Source of the DNA: Pseudomonas matsuisoli
GTDB lineage: Bacteria; Pseudomonadota; Gammaproteobacteria; Pseudomonadales; Pseudomonadaceae
Direction: 5' to 3'
Assembly (NCBI RefSeq): GCF_014647635.1
Contig: NZ_BMPO01000007.1
Coordinates: 62,001 to 126,000 of the forward strand
DNA length: 64,000 nucleotides
Below the pieces are notes generated by a model that did not search any database, was not told the origin of the DNA, and saw only the letters and a list, made by a program, of their open reading frames with translations. The translations under genes and the position numbers were made by a program. Shown piece by piece: positions 35,400 to 43,308 of this stretch; the first letter of the stretch is position 1, and every line of letters starts with the position of its first letter.

Positions 35400-35929
35400 A
35401 CCGCAAACTGCGCAAGGGATCGCGCAGCCTGATGCGCAGCACGCTGCTGGTGGTCGGTGAAGGCGCCGATGACAAAGCCTTTATCAGCCACATGAAGGGG
35501 CTTTACTGCCCGCGAGACAGTGGCCTGAGCGTCAAGGTCGAAGCCGGTGATGGCGGCTCGGCGGGCAATGTCATCACCAACGCCATTCGCAAGTACCAAA
35601 GCGTCGGCTATGACCGCCGGCTGTTCCTGCTCGATGCCGACCTGCCGCCAGATGACAGCGAATACAAGCGTGCCGCCAAGGCTGGCTATGAAATCATCCT
35701 CTGGCAGCCGCAGTGCCTCGAAGGCGCCCTGCTCGACACACTGGGCGAAGCCGTACGGCCCCATGAAAGCAGCCAGCAACTCAAGGCGCGCCTGCATCCC
35801 CGCTTGAACGGTGCGCATACCGACGCCAGCGCCTACGCCGCCTTGTTCCCGCAGCAGATTCTGGATAACACCGCTAATGCGTCCGTCAGCCAAACACGCG
35901 ACGCCCTGCTGCCGCCCGAGAAGCACTGA
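35396..35929 (+). CDS. RloB/AbiLii-like TOPRIM protein
   Basis: 177 residues. A TOPRIM-like fold is shown by LLVVGEGADDKAFISHMKGL (catalytic Glu near residue 22) and RRLFLLDADLPPDD (Asp-x-Asp near 80-83), with the intervening GDGGSAGNVITNAIRKYQSV. RloB-type proteins are about 200 residues, so this one is near full length. Its ATG overlaps the RloA stop (ATGA). In AbiL and PARIS-like systems the ATPase restrains the TOPRIM effector until a phage trigger is sensed. A nuclease role here is inferred from the family. Confidence 0.78.
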   Translation: MNRKLRKGSRSLMRSTLLVVGEGADDKAFISHMKGLYCPRDSGLSVKVEAGDGGSAGNVITNAIRKYQSVGYDRRLFLLDADLPPDDSEYKRAAKAGYEIILWQPQCLEGALLDTLGEAVRPHESSQQLKARLHPRLNGAHTDASAYAALFPQQILDNTANASVSQTRDALLPPEKH

Positions 35930-36019
35930 GGCCGCCATGCCCGGCCTTGAAAAGCACGGCCCCGGCCACTACCCTCGCCCACAACATACCCGCCATGCCT
36001 CTGACTGCCCGGCCAGCCA

Positions 36020-36043
36020 CGCACAAATCGTGCGGGTTTTTTA
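36020..36043 (+). terminator. Short hairpin and T-run between rloB and hsdM
   Basis: CGCAC, loop AAATC, GTGCG, then GGTTTTTTA. It is a modest intrinsic terminator that would separate the rloAB transcript from hsdM, about 70 bp before the hsdM start. Confidence 0.5.
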
Positions 36044-36112
36044 TGCCCCGCCAGCCCTGCAGGCCATCGCCTGCAACCTTGGAAATGGCGCCCGACCCAG
36101 GCAAGCACTCAA

Positions 36113-37669
36113 ATGACCCACTCCGATATCGTCCAGAAGCTCTGGAACCTCTGCGACGTCCTGCGTGACGATGGCATCAACTACAGCGACTACGTCACCG
36201 AGCTGGTGCTGCTGTTGTTCATCAAGATGGAATACGAGCAGGCACAGAGCGGCAGCGCTTTCGAGCATCGCCTGCCGGAGGGCGCGCGCTGGCCAGACCT
36301 CACCGGCAAGTCCGGGCTGGTGCTGCTCGACCACTACCGGCAGATGCTGCTCGATTTGGGTAAGAACGCCGACCCGCTACTCGCCGCCATCTACGCCGAT
36401 GCGCAAACGCGCCTGAAAGAGCCGCGCCATCTCGAGCAACTGATCAAGAGCCTGGACGCCATCGACTGGTTCAGCGCCCAGCGCGACGGCCTCGGCGATC
36501 TCTACGAAGGCCTGCTGGAAAAGAACGCCAGCGAAACCAAATCCGGCGCCGGGCAGTACTTCACCCCGCGCCCACTGATCGACAGCATCATCCGCTGCAT
36601 CAAGCCCCAGGCCGGCGAAACCATTCAGGATCCGGCCGCCGGTACTGCCGGCTTCCTGATCGCCGCCGATGCCTATATCAAGCAGCACACCGACGACCTC
36701 TACGAACTCAACGACCGCGAGCGCGCCTTCCAGCGCAACCAGGCCTTTATCGGTGTCGAACTGGTCTCCGGTACTCGACGCCTCGCACTGATGAACACCC
36801 TGCTGCACGGCATGGAGGGCGATGCCGAAGGCGTGGTGCACCTGGGCAATGCCCTGGGTCAGACCGGCGCCAATCTGGCCAAGGTCGACGTGATTCTCTC
36901 CAACCCGCCGTTCGGCACCGCAAAGGGCGGCGGCGGCCCGACCCGTGACGACCTCACCTTTCCCACCAGCAACAAGCAACTGGCGTTTCTCCAGCACATC
37001 TACCGTGGCCTCAAGCCCGGTGGCCGCGCCGCCGTGGTACTGCCGGACAACGTACTGTTCGAGGCCGGCGTCGGCACCGACGTGCGCCGCGACCTGATGG
37101 AAAAATGCAACCTGCACACCATCCTGCGCCTGCCCACCGGCATCTTCTACGCCCAAGGTGTGAAGACCAACGTGCTGTTCTTCCAGAAAGGCACCCAGGA
37201 AAATCCGCGCCAGGAGCAAGGCTGCACGCAGCGCGTGTGGGTCTATGACCTGCGCAGCAATATGCCCAGCTTCGGCAAACGCACGCCGTTCGGCGCCGGC
37301 CACCTGAAAGCCTTCGAAGATGCTTACGGCGAGGACGCCAACGGCCCACGCGCCGAAAACGTTGAAGGCATTGGCGAACTAAGCCGCTTCCGCGTCTTCA
37401 CCCGCGAGCAGATCAAGGAGCGCGGCGACTCCCTGGATATCACCTGGCTCAAGGACGCCGACAGCCTCGACGCCGCCGACCTGCCCGCTCCGGAAGTGCT
37501 GGCCGGCGAAGCCATGGCCGAACTGACCGAAGCCCTGCATGAGCTGGAAGAACTGATGAAGGCGTTGGGGGCCGGAGATGAAGTGGAGGCGCAGAAAAGG
37601 TTGATGGCGGAGGTGATGGGGCTGGAGCAACCGCAAGCGGCAAGTCGGCAAGTGGGAGAGCGGGGATGA
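36113..37669 (+). CDS. hsdM: Type I DNA methyltransferase subunit M
   Basis: 518 residues. The N-terminal HsdM helical domain opens with DIVQKLWNLCDVLRDDGINY. The N6-adenine methyltransferase has the SAM-binding motif I DPAAGTAGFLIAADAYI (about 173-189) and catalytic motif IV LSNPPFGTAKGGGG (about 260-273). YFTPRPLIDSII just before motif I is a standard type I feature. It methylates adenine in the bipartite site chosen by HsdS. The stop overlaps the hsdS start by 4 nt. It is the first gene of a five-gene chain joined by 4-nt overlaps. Confidence 0.96.
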   Translation: MTHSDIVQKLWNLCDVLRDDGINYSDYVTELVLLLFIKMEYEQAQSGSAFEHRLPEGARWPDLTGKSGLVLLDHYRQMLLDLGKNADPLLAAIYADAQTRLKEPRHLEQLIKSLDAIDWFSAQRDGLGDLYEGLLEKNASETKSGAGQYFTPRPLIDSIIRCIKPQAGETIQDPAAGTAGFLIAADAYIKQHTDDLYELNDRERAFQRNQAFIGVELVSGTRRLALMNTLLHGMEGDAEGVVHLGNALGQTGANLAKVDVILSNPPFGTAKGGGGPTRDDLTFPTSNKQLAFLQHIYRGLKPGGRAAVVLPDNVLFEAGVGTDVRRDLMEKCNLHTILRLPTGIFYAQGVKTNVLFFQKGTQENPRQEQGCTQRVWVYDLRSNMPSFGKRTPFGAGHLKAFEDAYGEDANGPRAENVEGIGELSRFRVFTREQIKERGDSLDITWLKDADSLDAADLPAPEVLAGEAMAELTEALHELEELMKALGAGDEVEAQKRLMAEVMGLEQPQAASRQVGERG

Positions 37670-39120
37670 GTGGGTTGCCGGAGGGATGGGCATTTGCTCG
37701 CCTGGACGAACTCGCCGATATAAATCCGAAGCAGAGCTTTGCCGATGACTTGGATGCTGGCTTCGTGCCAATGTCCCATGCACCAACCAACTTCCTCGAT
37801 AAGTTGCGCTTTGACTCACGGCCTTGGGGTGACATTAAAAAGGCTTACACGAACTTCCAAGATGGTGATGTAATTTTCGCCAAGGTCACGCCTTGCTTTG
37901 AAAATGGCAAAGCTGCTTTTGTAGATGGCCTACCAAATAGGATCGGTGCCGGCAGCAGCGAGTTTTATGTGCTCCGACCCGCTACCGAAGATATTTCTGC
38001 CAAGTACCTGCTTGCAGTGATCAAGAGCCGTGACTTCCTCTTGCAAGGTGCCGCGAATATGACGGGAGCAGTGGGCCTTCGCCGTGTTCCCAAACAGTTT
38101 GTTCAGAACTATACCGTCCCTGTACCACCAGCAGCCGAACAAACCCGCATCGCCGAAAAACTCGATGCACTGCTGGCCCAGGTCGACACCCTCAAAACCC
38201 GCATCGACAGCATCCCCGCCCTGCTCAAGCGCTTCCGCCAATCCGTCCTCGTTGCAGCGGTTTCCGGGCGGTTAACGGAGGAGTGGCGCGCAGAAAATAC
38301 AGGTATTAACCCAACTGAACAGATAGAGACAATCCTGAAAGATCGCCTTTCTTCCTCCAAATCGAAGAAAGCGCCAGCGAGCCACCTGAAAAACGAAGAG
38401 TATGAAATACCAAGCACTTGGTGCTGGGTTTCACTTGATTCGCTCGCCGCCAAAATAGTCGATGGCACACACCACACGCCAACCTATGTGGGTAATGGAG
38501 TACCATTCATCTCGGTCAAAGATATTCGCGACGGCGTTATAGATTTTACTAATACAAAATTTATTACCACCGAAGAGCACGCTGAACTTTGCAAACGCTG
38601 CCATCCTGAAAAAGGAGACCTACTAATTACAAAGAGCGGAACAATTGGCAGAACAGCAATAATAGCAACCAACAATGAGTTCTCTTTATTTGTTAGCGTC
38701 GCTCTAATTAAGCCTGCATCAAATCTGGTGAACATGGAGTTCATCAATATAGCTTTGAGGAAGTGGATTGGAGAAATTGACGTTTCGAGTCGCATAGTGG
38801 GTAGCGCAATCAAAAACCTTCACTTAACTGATATGAAAGTTTTGGCAATACCATTTGCCCCCCTTACCGAACAAACCGAAATCGTCCGCCGCGTCGAACA
38901 GCTCTTCGCCTTCGCCGACCAACTCGAAGCCAAGGTCGCTGCTGTCAAGACCCGTATCGACCACCTGACCCAAAGCATCCTGGCCAAGGCATTTAGAGGC
39001 GAACTGGTGCCGCAAGACCCGAACGACGAGCCGGCCAGCGTGCTGCTCGAACGCATCAAGGCCCAATGCGCCGCTGCGCCTAAAGCCAAGCGCAGCAGAA
39101 AGACGAATGGGGACCTATGA
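37666..39120 (+). CDS. hsdS: Type I specificity subunit S
   Basis: 484 residues with two target-recognition domains (about 5-150 and 235-395). Each is followed by a conserved helical spacer: EQTRIAEKLDALLAQVDTLK (about 158-205) and EQTEIVRRVEQLFAFADQLE (about 402-450), which hold the two half-sites apart. The second recognition domain (about 38390-38850) is visibly AT-richer than the spacers, the mark of domain swapping by recombination. The start lies in the hsdM stop (ATGA) and the stop overlaps the next gene (ATGA). The recognised DNA sequence cannot be read from the protein by eye. Confidence 0.94.
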   Translation: MSGLPEGWAFARLDELADINPKQSFADDLDAGFVPMSHAPTNFLDKLRFDSRPWGDIKKAYTNFQDGDVIFAKVTPCFENGKAAFVDGLPNRIGAGSSEFYVLRPATEDISAKYLLAVIKSRDFLLQGAANMTGAVGLRRVPKQFVQNYTVPVPPAAEQTRIAEKLDALLAQVDTLKTRIDSIPALLKRFRQSVLVAAVSGRLTEEWRAENTGINPTEQIETILKDRLSSSKSKKAPASHLKNEEYEIPSTWCWVSLDSLAAKIVDGTHHTPTYVGNGVPFISVKDIRDGVIDFTNTKFITTEEHAELCKRCHPEKGDLLITKSGTIGRTAIIATNNEFSLFVSVALIKPASNLVNMEFINIALRKWIGEIDVSSRIVGSAIKNLHLTDMKVLAIPFAPLTEQTEIVRRVEQLFAFADQLEAKVAAVKTRIDHLTQSILAKAFRGELVPQDPNDEPASVLLERIKAQCAAAPKAKRSRKTNGDL

Positions 39121-39458
39121 CTTTTCAAAACATTCCAGAAGAGAGCGATAGGGAAGACGCCGTTCTGCAGGTATTGGCGCTGCTCAGCAAATGCGAGCGT
39201 AGCAGTGCGGAACTTACCAAACGTGAGCACATGGCAAATTGGTTGGCTAGATGGGGCCTGATCGTGTCGGCGGGCTTAACGGTCGTGAACGCAGGATTGG
39301 CCTTTTGGCACGTCAATCTCCACACGTTGCCTTACTGGCTGCAATGGGCAGCGGTGGCCGTGTCACTGCTGGCAATCGGCATAGCACTCTTGGCGCTGAT
39401 TGCTCCAATCGTTGCATCCGCGGTAAGCCTGCTGTCTTGGAAAAAACCAGCTTTTTGA
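39117..39458 (+). CDS. Two-TM small membrane protein coupled to hsdS
   Basis: 113 residues. A charged helical head (about 1-44) precedes two membrane helices (about 46-66, WGLIVSAGLTVVNAGLAFW, and 72-104, LQWAAVAVSLLAIGIALLAL onward). It ends in SWKKPAF. The layout resembles SLATT-type two-helix modules found in conflict systems, but I cannot confirm this. The ATG lies in the hsdS stop (ATGA) and its stop overlaps the next start (TTGA). Membrane proteins welded to a type I methylation operon are unusual. Confidence 0.65.
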   Translation: MTFQNIPEESDREDAVLQVLALLSKCERSSAELTKREHMANWLARWGLIVSAGLTVVNAGLAFWHVNLHTLPYWLQWAAVAVSLLAIGIALLALIAPIVASAVSLLSWKKPAF

Positions 39459-39901
39459 ACCTGAAGAAAGAGCTCCGCCACGACACGAGCCATGTCAACA
39501 AACTCGAACACTTCGATAACGCAACATTAGAAGAAGCTAGGCACTGGATCGAACTGAAACTAAGCCGAATCGAGTCGCGCATCAGTTATTTCTTCGGAGA
39601 GAAAACGGCGATCTTCGCAATGCTCGCGATCTCGTGGTCATTCTTCAAAGAGCTGGGCGGCATACCTTGGATTAATGAAACGCTGGGAACGGGTTTTACA
39701 CTGGGAAATATCAGCGACTCTTTGCTGTTGTGGGGCGGTGCGTTCGTATTGGGAATTTCACTCGGCGCAGCGCTTTTAAAGTATGTCGCCCAACATTACG
39801 TTTATCAGAAAGAACTGCTGATCATGGCACTGAGGAAGAAAGCGCTGCAGATCGGTACACCGGAAGCCCAGCCATCAAACGGAAATTTGGAAACGCCATG
39901 A
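39455..39901 (+). CDS. Second small membrane protein of the hsdMS operon
   Basis: 148 residues from the TTG at 39455, which overlaps the preceding stop (TTGA). No ATG exists in frame before the conserved-looking head LKKELRHDTSHVNKLEHFDN. A coiled or helical segment (ATLEEARHWIELKLSRIESR) leads to two membrane helices (EKTAIFAMLAISWSFFKELG and LLLWGGAFVLGISLGAALLK), then a basic tail. Its layout (helical head, two membrane helices) parallels the preceding protein, so the two may pair. Function unknown. Confidence 0.6.
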   Translation: MNLKKELRHDTSHVNKLEHFDNATLEEARHWIELKLSRIESRISYFFGEKTAIFAMLAISWSFFKELGGIPWINETLGTGFTLGNISDSLLLWGGAFVLGISLGAALLKYVAQHYVYQKELLIMALRKKALQIGTPEAQPSNGNLETP

Positions 39902-40521
39902 TGACGACATCTAGCAACGTTCTATATACGCCACCGCGCACACTGATTAAATGCGCGACGAGTAGCCTGCGATCTGCCGCCAAGCGGTTGGCTAATCCTG
40001 GACGAATAGGAGCTGCGGCTCTCCTGCTCTCACTGACCGGATGCATGGACTCCACCCACTTCGTCCGAGACCAGTCGGCGTTCATGCCAGCACGTTCCAC
40101 CTACTACATCGCCCTGCCCGATGACGGCATGTACGGCGCCAAGCCCTACCCTCGCTCCGGGCAGATGACCAGCGCCGTCATCCGATCGGCATTGCAGAGG
40201 AATGGGCAGACGGCGATAGTCGCCAATCGCGTCGAAGGCTTGGATCAAGCCCTCAACAGCGCTCGCCAAGGTGGCTATAACTATTTGGTGTTCCCAATCA
40301 TCCTGCACTGGGAGGACCGCGCGACCGAGTGGAATTTCAGGCGCGACAAGGTGGAAGTGAAGATCGACTTGATCGACGTGTTTAGCGCCAACGTGGAAAG
40401 CTCCACGCTAATCGAAGGCAAAAGCGGCATTGCCACGCTTGGCGGCGACCATCCGCAAGATCTGCTTCCAGAGCCGATTAATGAGTATTTCCAGAGCTTG
40501 TTCAGCGGATTGCAACACTAA
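39898..40521 (+). CDS. DUF4823-like lipoprotein
   Basis: 207 residues with a long basic N-region and a lipobox LLLSLTGC (Cys near residue 48). A soluble domain follows: STYYIALPDDGMYGAKPYPR, IRSALQRNGQTAIVANRVEG, GYNYLVFPIILHWEDRATEW. It matches the DUF4823 lipoproteins common in Pseudomonas, which have no known function. It would be exported and anchored to the inner or outer membrane. The ATG overlaps the stop of the previous gene (ATGA), making it the last gene of the hsdM-hsdS-membrane chain. Confidence 0.75.
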   Translation: MMTTSSNVLYTPPRTLIKCATSSLRSAAKRLANPGRIGAAALLLSLTGCMDSTHFVRDQSAFMPARSTYYIALPDDGMYGAKPYPRSGQMTSAVIRSALQRNGQTAIVANRVEGLDQALNSARQGGYNYLVFPIILHWEDRATEWNFRRDKVEVKIDLIDVFSANVESSTLIEGKSGIATLGGDHPQDLLPEPINEYFQSLFSGLQH

Positions 40522-40725
40522 CGCCTGTGTTTATCGCGCCGATCGGGATGGAGCCTCGGTTGATATAGGTGCGCAGGGCAGATGAACCCGCGGGTGAACC
40601 CGCCCCTACAGGTACCGCCTCACCGTAGGGGCGACTTCAGTCGCCTAGCCGTCCCAAACTCTGCTAGCTCCCGGGCGCGCCCGGCAATACGATCGCTCTG
40701 TGCGGGAGCGCGCACGACAACCAAA

Positions 40726-41388
40726 TCACAACTTCAATTTCCGCTGCTTCTTCGTCAGATGAAGATGAAGCACGGCGGCTGCGCGAGCACCGTCACGCTT
40801 GGTCAATGCCTCGAGCAGCTCCGTGTGTTCCTGTACCGATTCGGCCCACTCCGTCTCATCGAAGTTGGAGCGAAAACGAAGCGACTGTATGCGGAAGTTC
40901 ACGCGCTGGTAGAGGTCCTGAAGGAGCTCGTTCCGGGCCGCCTTACTGATCAGCGCATGGATGCGCATGTTGATGTCGTAGTAACCGGGAAGGTCCTTGC
41001 GGGTGTAGCACGCCAGCATCTCGTAATGGAGGGCGTGTATCTCATCGAGCTCAGGCTGTGTGATGCGCTCACACGCCAGCTCCCCCGAAATGGCTTCCAG
41101 CCGGGCCATGACCTCGAAGGCTTCCGCGATCTCGCGGTCGGATAGCAGCACGACCTTCGCACCTCGGTTCGGCAGCAACTCCACGAGCTTCTCGTTGGCC
41201 AACACCTTCAGCGCCTCGCGCAGTGGCGTTCGGGAAATCTGAAGTTGTTCGCACAGCGCCTTCTCGTTGATACGAGACCCTGCTTCCAACCTTCCCTCTA
41301 CGATCAGTTTTCTCAGCCGGTCGACGACGATCTGGTGCAACCCTTGACGGTCCAGCGCGAGATTTTCGGATGTAACCGAGTGTTCCAA
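40726..41388 (-). CDS. GntR-family regulator, FCD (FadR) subfamily
   Basis: 220 residues. The N-terminal winged helix is VVDRLRKLIVEGRLEAGSRI NEKALCEQLQISRTPLREAL, the GntR signature. The all-helical FCD ligand domain follows with metal-ligand-like residues (EIHALHYEM, NMRIHALI, EHTELLEAL, LHLHLTKK). FCD regulators respond to small carboxylates. It is divergent from the TRAP-crotonase-CoA-transferase operon, with two perfect palindromes between, so it very likely represses that operon and itself, with the imported acid or its CoA ester as inducer (inferred). Confidence 0.92.
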   Translation of the reverse strand: MEHSVTSENLALDRQGLHQIVVDRLRKLIVEGRLEAGSRINEKALCEQLQISRTPLREALKVLANEKLVELLPNRGAKVVLLSDREIAEAFEVMARLEAISGELACERITQPELDEIHALHYEMLACYTRKDLPGYYDINMRIHALISKAARNELLQDLYQRVNFRIQSLRFRSNFDETEWAESVQEHTELLEALTKRDGARAAAVLHLHLTKKQRKLKL

Positions 41389-41509
41389 GTTTTCGTCCTC
41401 TTAGCGGCGCACTACGACAGGTGAAGCAGACACGCTTCAGACCCTTGGCGGCCCGTTTGATTCTAGATGTGCCCAGCTACAGATACCACGGGCGACAGTT
41501 CAATTGGCC

Positions 41510-41527
41510 AATTTTGAATTCAAAATT
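41510..41527. promoter_or_regulatory. Perfect palindrome, candidate GntR operator 1
   Basis: AATTTTGAATTCAAAATT is a perfect 18-bp palindrome with core TGAATTCA, in the divergent region between the GntR regulator and dctP. Confidence 0.7.
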
Positions 41528-41607
41528 CACACGATCTAAGAATACAAATAATAAATAACTGATTTAAAACGATATTTACCAGTCATCCGAATACGTTGAC
41601 GAACATA

Positions 41608-41623
41608 ATTATGAATTCATAAT
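41608..41623. promoter_or_regulatory. Perfect palindrome, candidate GntR operator 2
   Basis: ATTATGAATTCATAAT is a perfect 16-bp palindrome sharing the core TGAATTCA with operator 1. Centres lie 97 bp apart, about nine helical turns, suggesting paired binding or looping. Confidence 0.7.
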
Positions 41624-41721
41624 CAAGTCAGCGTATCTGCCCACGGAACGCTGCCAGGTCTTCGACGAAAAAATCCAAGGCCGGCTCTGCACTCGCTAAT
41701 AACAAATACAGAGGAAAGGGC

Positions 41722-42705
41722 ATGAACAGATTCATCCGAAAAACGCTTTTCGCTTTGCCTTTGCTGGCGTCTTTGCAACACGCAGCGCCGGTACTCGCGG
41801 CGGTCGAAATCAAGTTCGGCCACGTTGGCGAACCGGGCTCCCTGTTCGAACAATCCGCTACCGAATTCGTCCGCATCGCCAATGAGAAGCTGGGAGACAA
41901 GGCGAAGGTGACTGCCTTTGGCTCGTCTCAGCTGGGCGATGACAACGCGATGATGAAGAAACTCAAACTGGGCACGATCGACTTGGCCTTACCTTCCTCG
42001 GTCATGAGTTCGGTCGACCCCGCCTTCGCGCTGTTCGAGATGCCTTACATCGTCAAGGATCGCGAGCACATGGCTCGAATCCGCGAAAAGGTGATCAAGC
42101 CCATCATCTATCCGATCTCGGAAAAGAAGGGCTATCCCATCCTCGGCGTTTGGGAAAACGGCTTCCGCCACATCACCAACAGCAAACGCCCCATCGTCAA
42201 ACCCGAGGACCTGGCCGGCATCAAGCTCAGGGTCCCTCAAGGCGTCTGGCGTATCGAGATGTTCAAGAGCTACGGCGCCAACCCCGCCCCGCTGTCCTTC
42301 TCGGAAGTGTTCGTCGCCCTGCAGACCGGCGTAATGGACGGCCAGGAAAATCCGATCTCGCACATCTGGTTCGGCCGTTATTACGAAGTGCAGAAATACA
42401 TGTCGCTCTCGCGGCACGTTTATACGCCCGCGTACCTCGTCGCCGGCGCGAAATGGAAACGGCTGGACCAGGACATCAAGGACGCCCTGATCGCGGCGGC
42501 CGAAGAAGTCGAGCCGTTCGTAGCCAAAACGGCCGCTGAAATCGACGATAAGTATCTCGGTGAACTGCGCAAGGCAGGCATCGAGGTCAACGAGGTCGAC
42601 CAGGAAGCGTTCGTCAAAGCCTCCGAGCCGATCTACGCCAAATTTGCCGAAGAAGTCGACGGCGGCAAAGACATGATCGAGCAGGTTCGCGCGCTGCGCG
42701 ATTGA
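41722..42705 (+). CDS. dctP: TRAP transporter substrate-binding protein (DctP family)
   Basis: 327 residues with a Sec signal peptide (MNRFIRKTLFALPLLASLQH, cleavage after about LAA). The DctP fold is shown by VEIKFGHVGEPGSLFEQSAT, the conserved Arg of IKLRVPQGVW that salt-bridges the ligand carboxylate, and VALQTGVMDGQENPISHIWF. Periplasmic, it hands a carboxylate to the DctQM permease encoded next. GAGGAAAGG precedes the ATG. The ligand is not predictable from sequence; the CoA-transferase downstream suggests an organic acid that is activated after uptake. Confidence 0.95.
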   Translation: MNRFIRKTLFALPLLASLQHAAPVLAAVEIKFGHVGEPGSLFEQSATEFVRIANEKLGDKAKVTAFGSSQLGDDNAMMKKLKLGTIDLALPSSVMSSVDPAFALFEMPYIVKDREHMARIREKVIKPIIYPISEKKGYPILGVWENGFRHITNSKRPIVKPEDLAGIKLRVPQGVWRIEMFKSYGANPAPLSFSEVFVALQTGVMDGQENPISHIWFGRYYEVQKYMSLSRHVYTPAYLVAGAKWKRLDQDIKDALIAAAEEVEPFVAKTAAEIDDKYLGELRKAGIEVNEVDQEAFVKASEPIYAKFAEEVDGGKDMIEQVRALRD

Positions 42706-42756
42706 TCCCCCATTTCGTTCCCAACCGGCCGGGTCCCATGACCCTGGAGGTTTTTC

Positions 42757-43308
42757 ATGTCGGCTTTAAAAAATGGTTTCGAGCGGCTGCTGGAAATCAT
42801 CGTCGTGGTGCTCATGCTGGTGCTCGCGGCCATCGTGATCGTGGGCTTCACCTCTCGGCTGATAGGCGCCCCCCTCGTCTGGTATGACGAAGTCGCGTCC
42901 ATTGGATTGGCGTGGCTCACTTACTACGGCGCGGCGCTCGCGGCCGCTAAAGGCGCGCACATCGCCTGCCCGAACATCGTCAATATGTTCCCGCCGCCGC
43001 TCCGGGTCGCATGCGCGATCTTCGCGGAGCTACTCGTCATCGGCTTCTTTGCACTGCTTGCGTATACCGGCATGCAAGTGCTGATGATCCTGGAAGGCAG
43101 CACCCTCGTGAGCGTCACGTCGGTATCGCTTCAGCTCACCCAATCGGTGATACCGGTGGCCTCGCTGCTCTTCATCATTGCCGAGGTGCTTCGCCTTCCG
43201 GACGTCATTCGCCAAGCCAAAGGGGCGGGCTTCGTCGATCACGAACTTGAAGAAGCCGGGATATCGACCGTCAGCCATCCGGCCACTGCCACCACCGGGA
43301 GGGCATGA
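42757..43308 (+). CDS. dctQ: TRAP transporter small permease (DctQ family)
   Basis: 183 residues with four membrane helices: LEIIVVVLMLVLAAIVIVGF, VASIGLAWLTYYGAALAAAK, AIFAELLVIGFFALLAYTGM, and LTQSVIPVASLLFIIAEVLR. The motif SIGLAWLTYYGAALA-x-x-GAHI is typical of DctQ. It bridges the binding protein and the large subunit in the inner membrane. GGAGG lies 8 nt before the ATG; the stop overlaps dctM by 4 nt. Confidence 0.94.
   Translation: MSALKNGFERLLEIIVVVLMLVLAAIVIVGFTSRLIGAPLVWYDEVASIGLAWLTYYGAALAAAKGAHIACPNIVNMFPPPLRVACAIFAELLVIGFFALLAYTGMQVLMILEGSTLVSVTSVSLQLTQSVIPVASLLFIIAEVLRLPDVIRQAKGAGFVDHELEEAGISTVSHPATATTGRA

Noticed and set aside
36377-37303. 308-codon minus-strand frame inside hsdM
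   Set aside because: Antisense shadow of hsdM with unnatural Gly/Val/Ala-rich composition.
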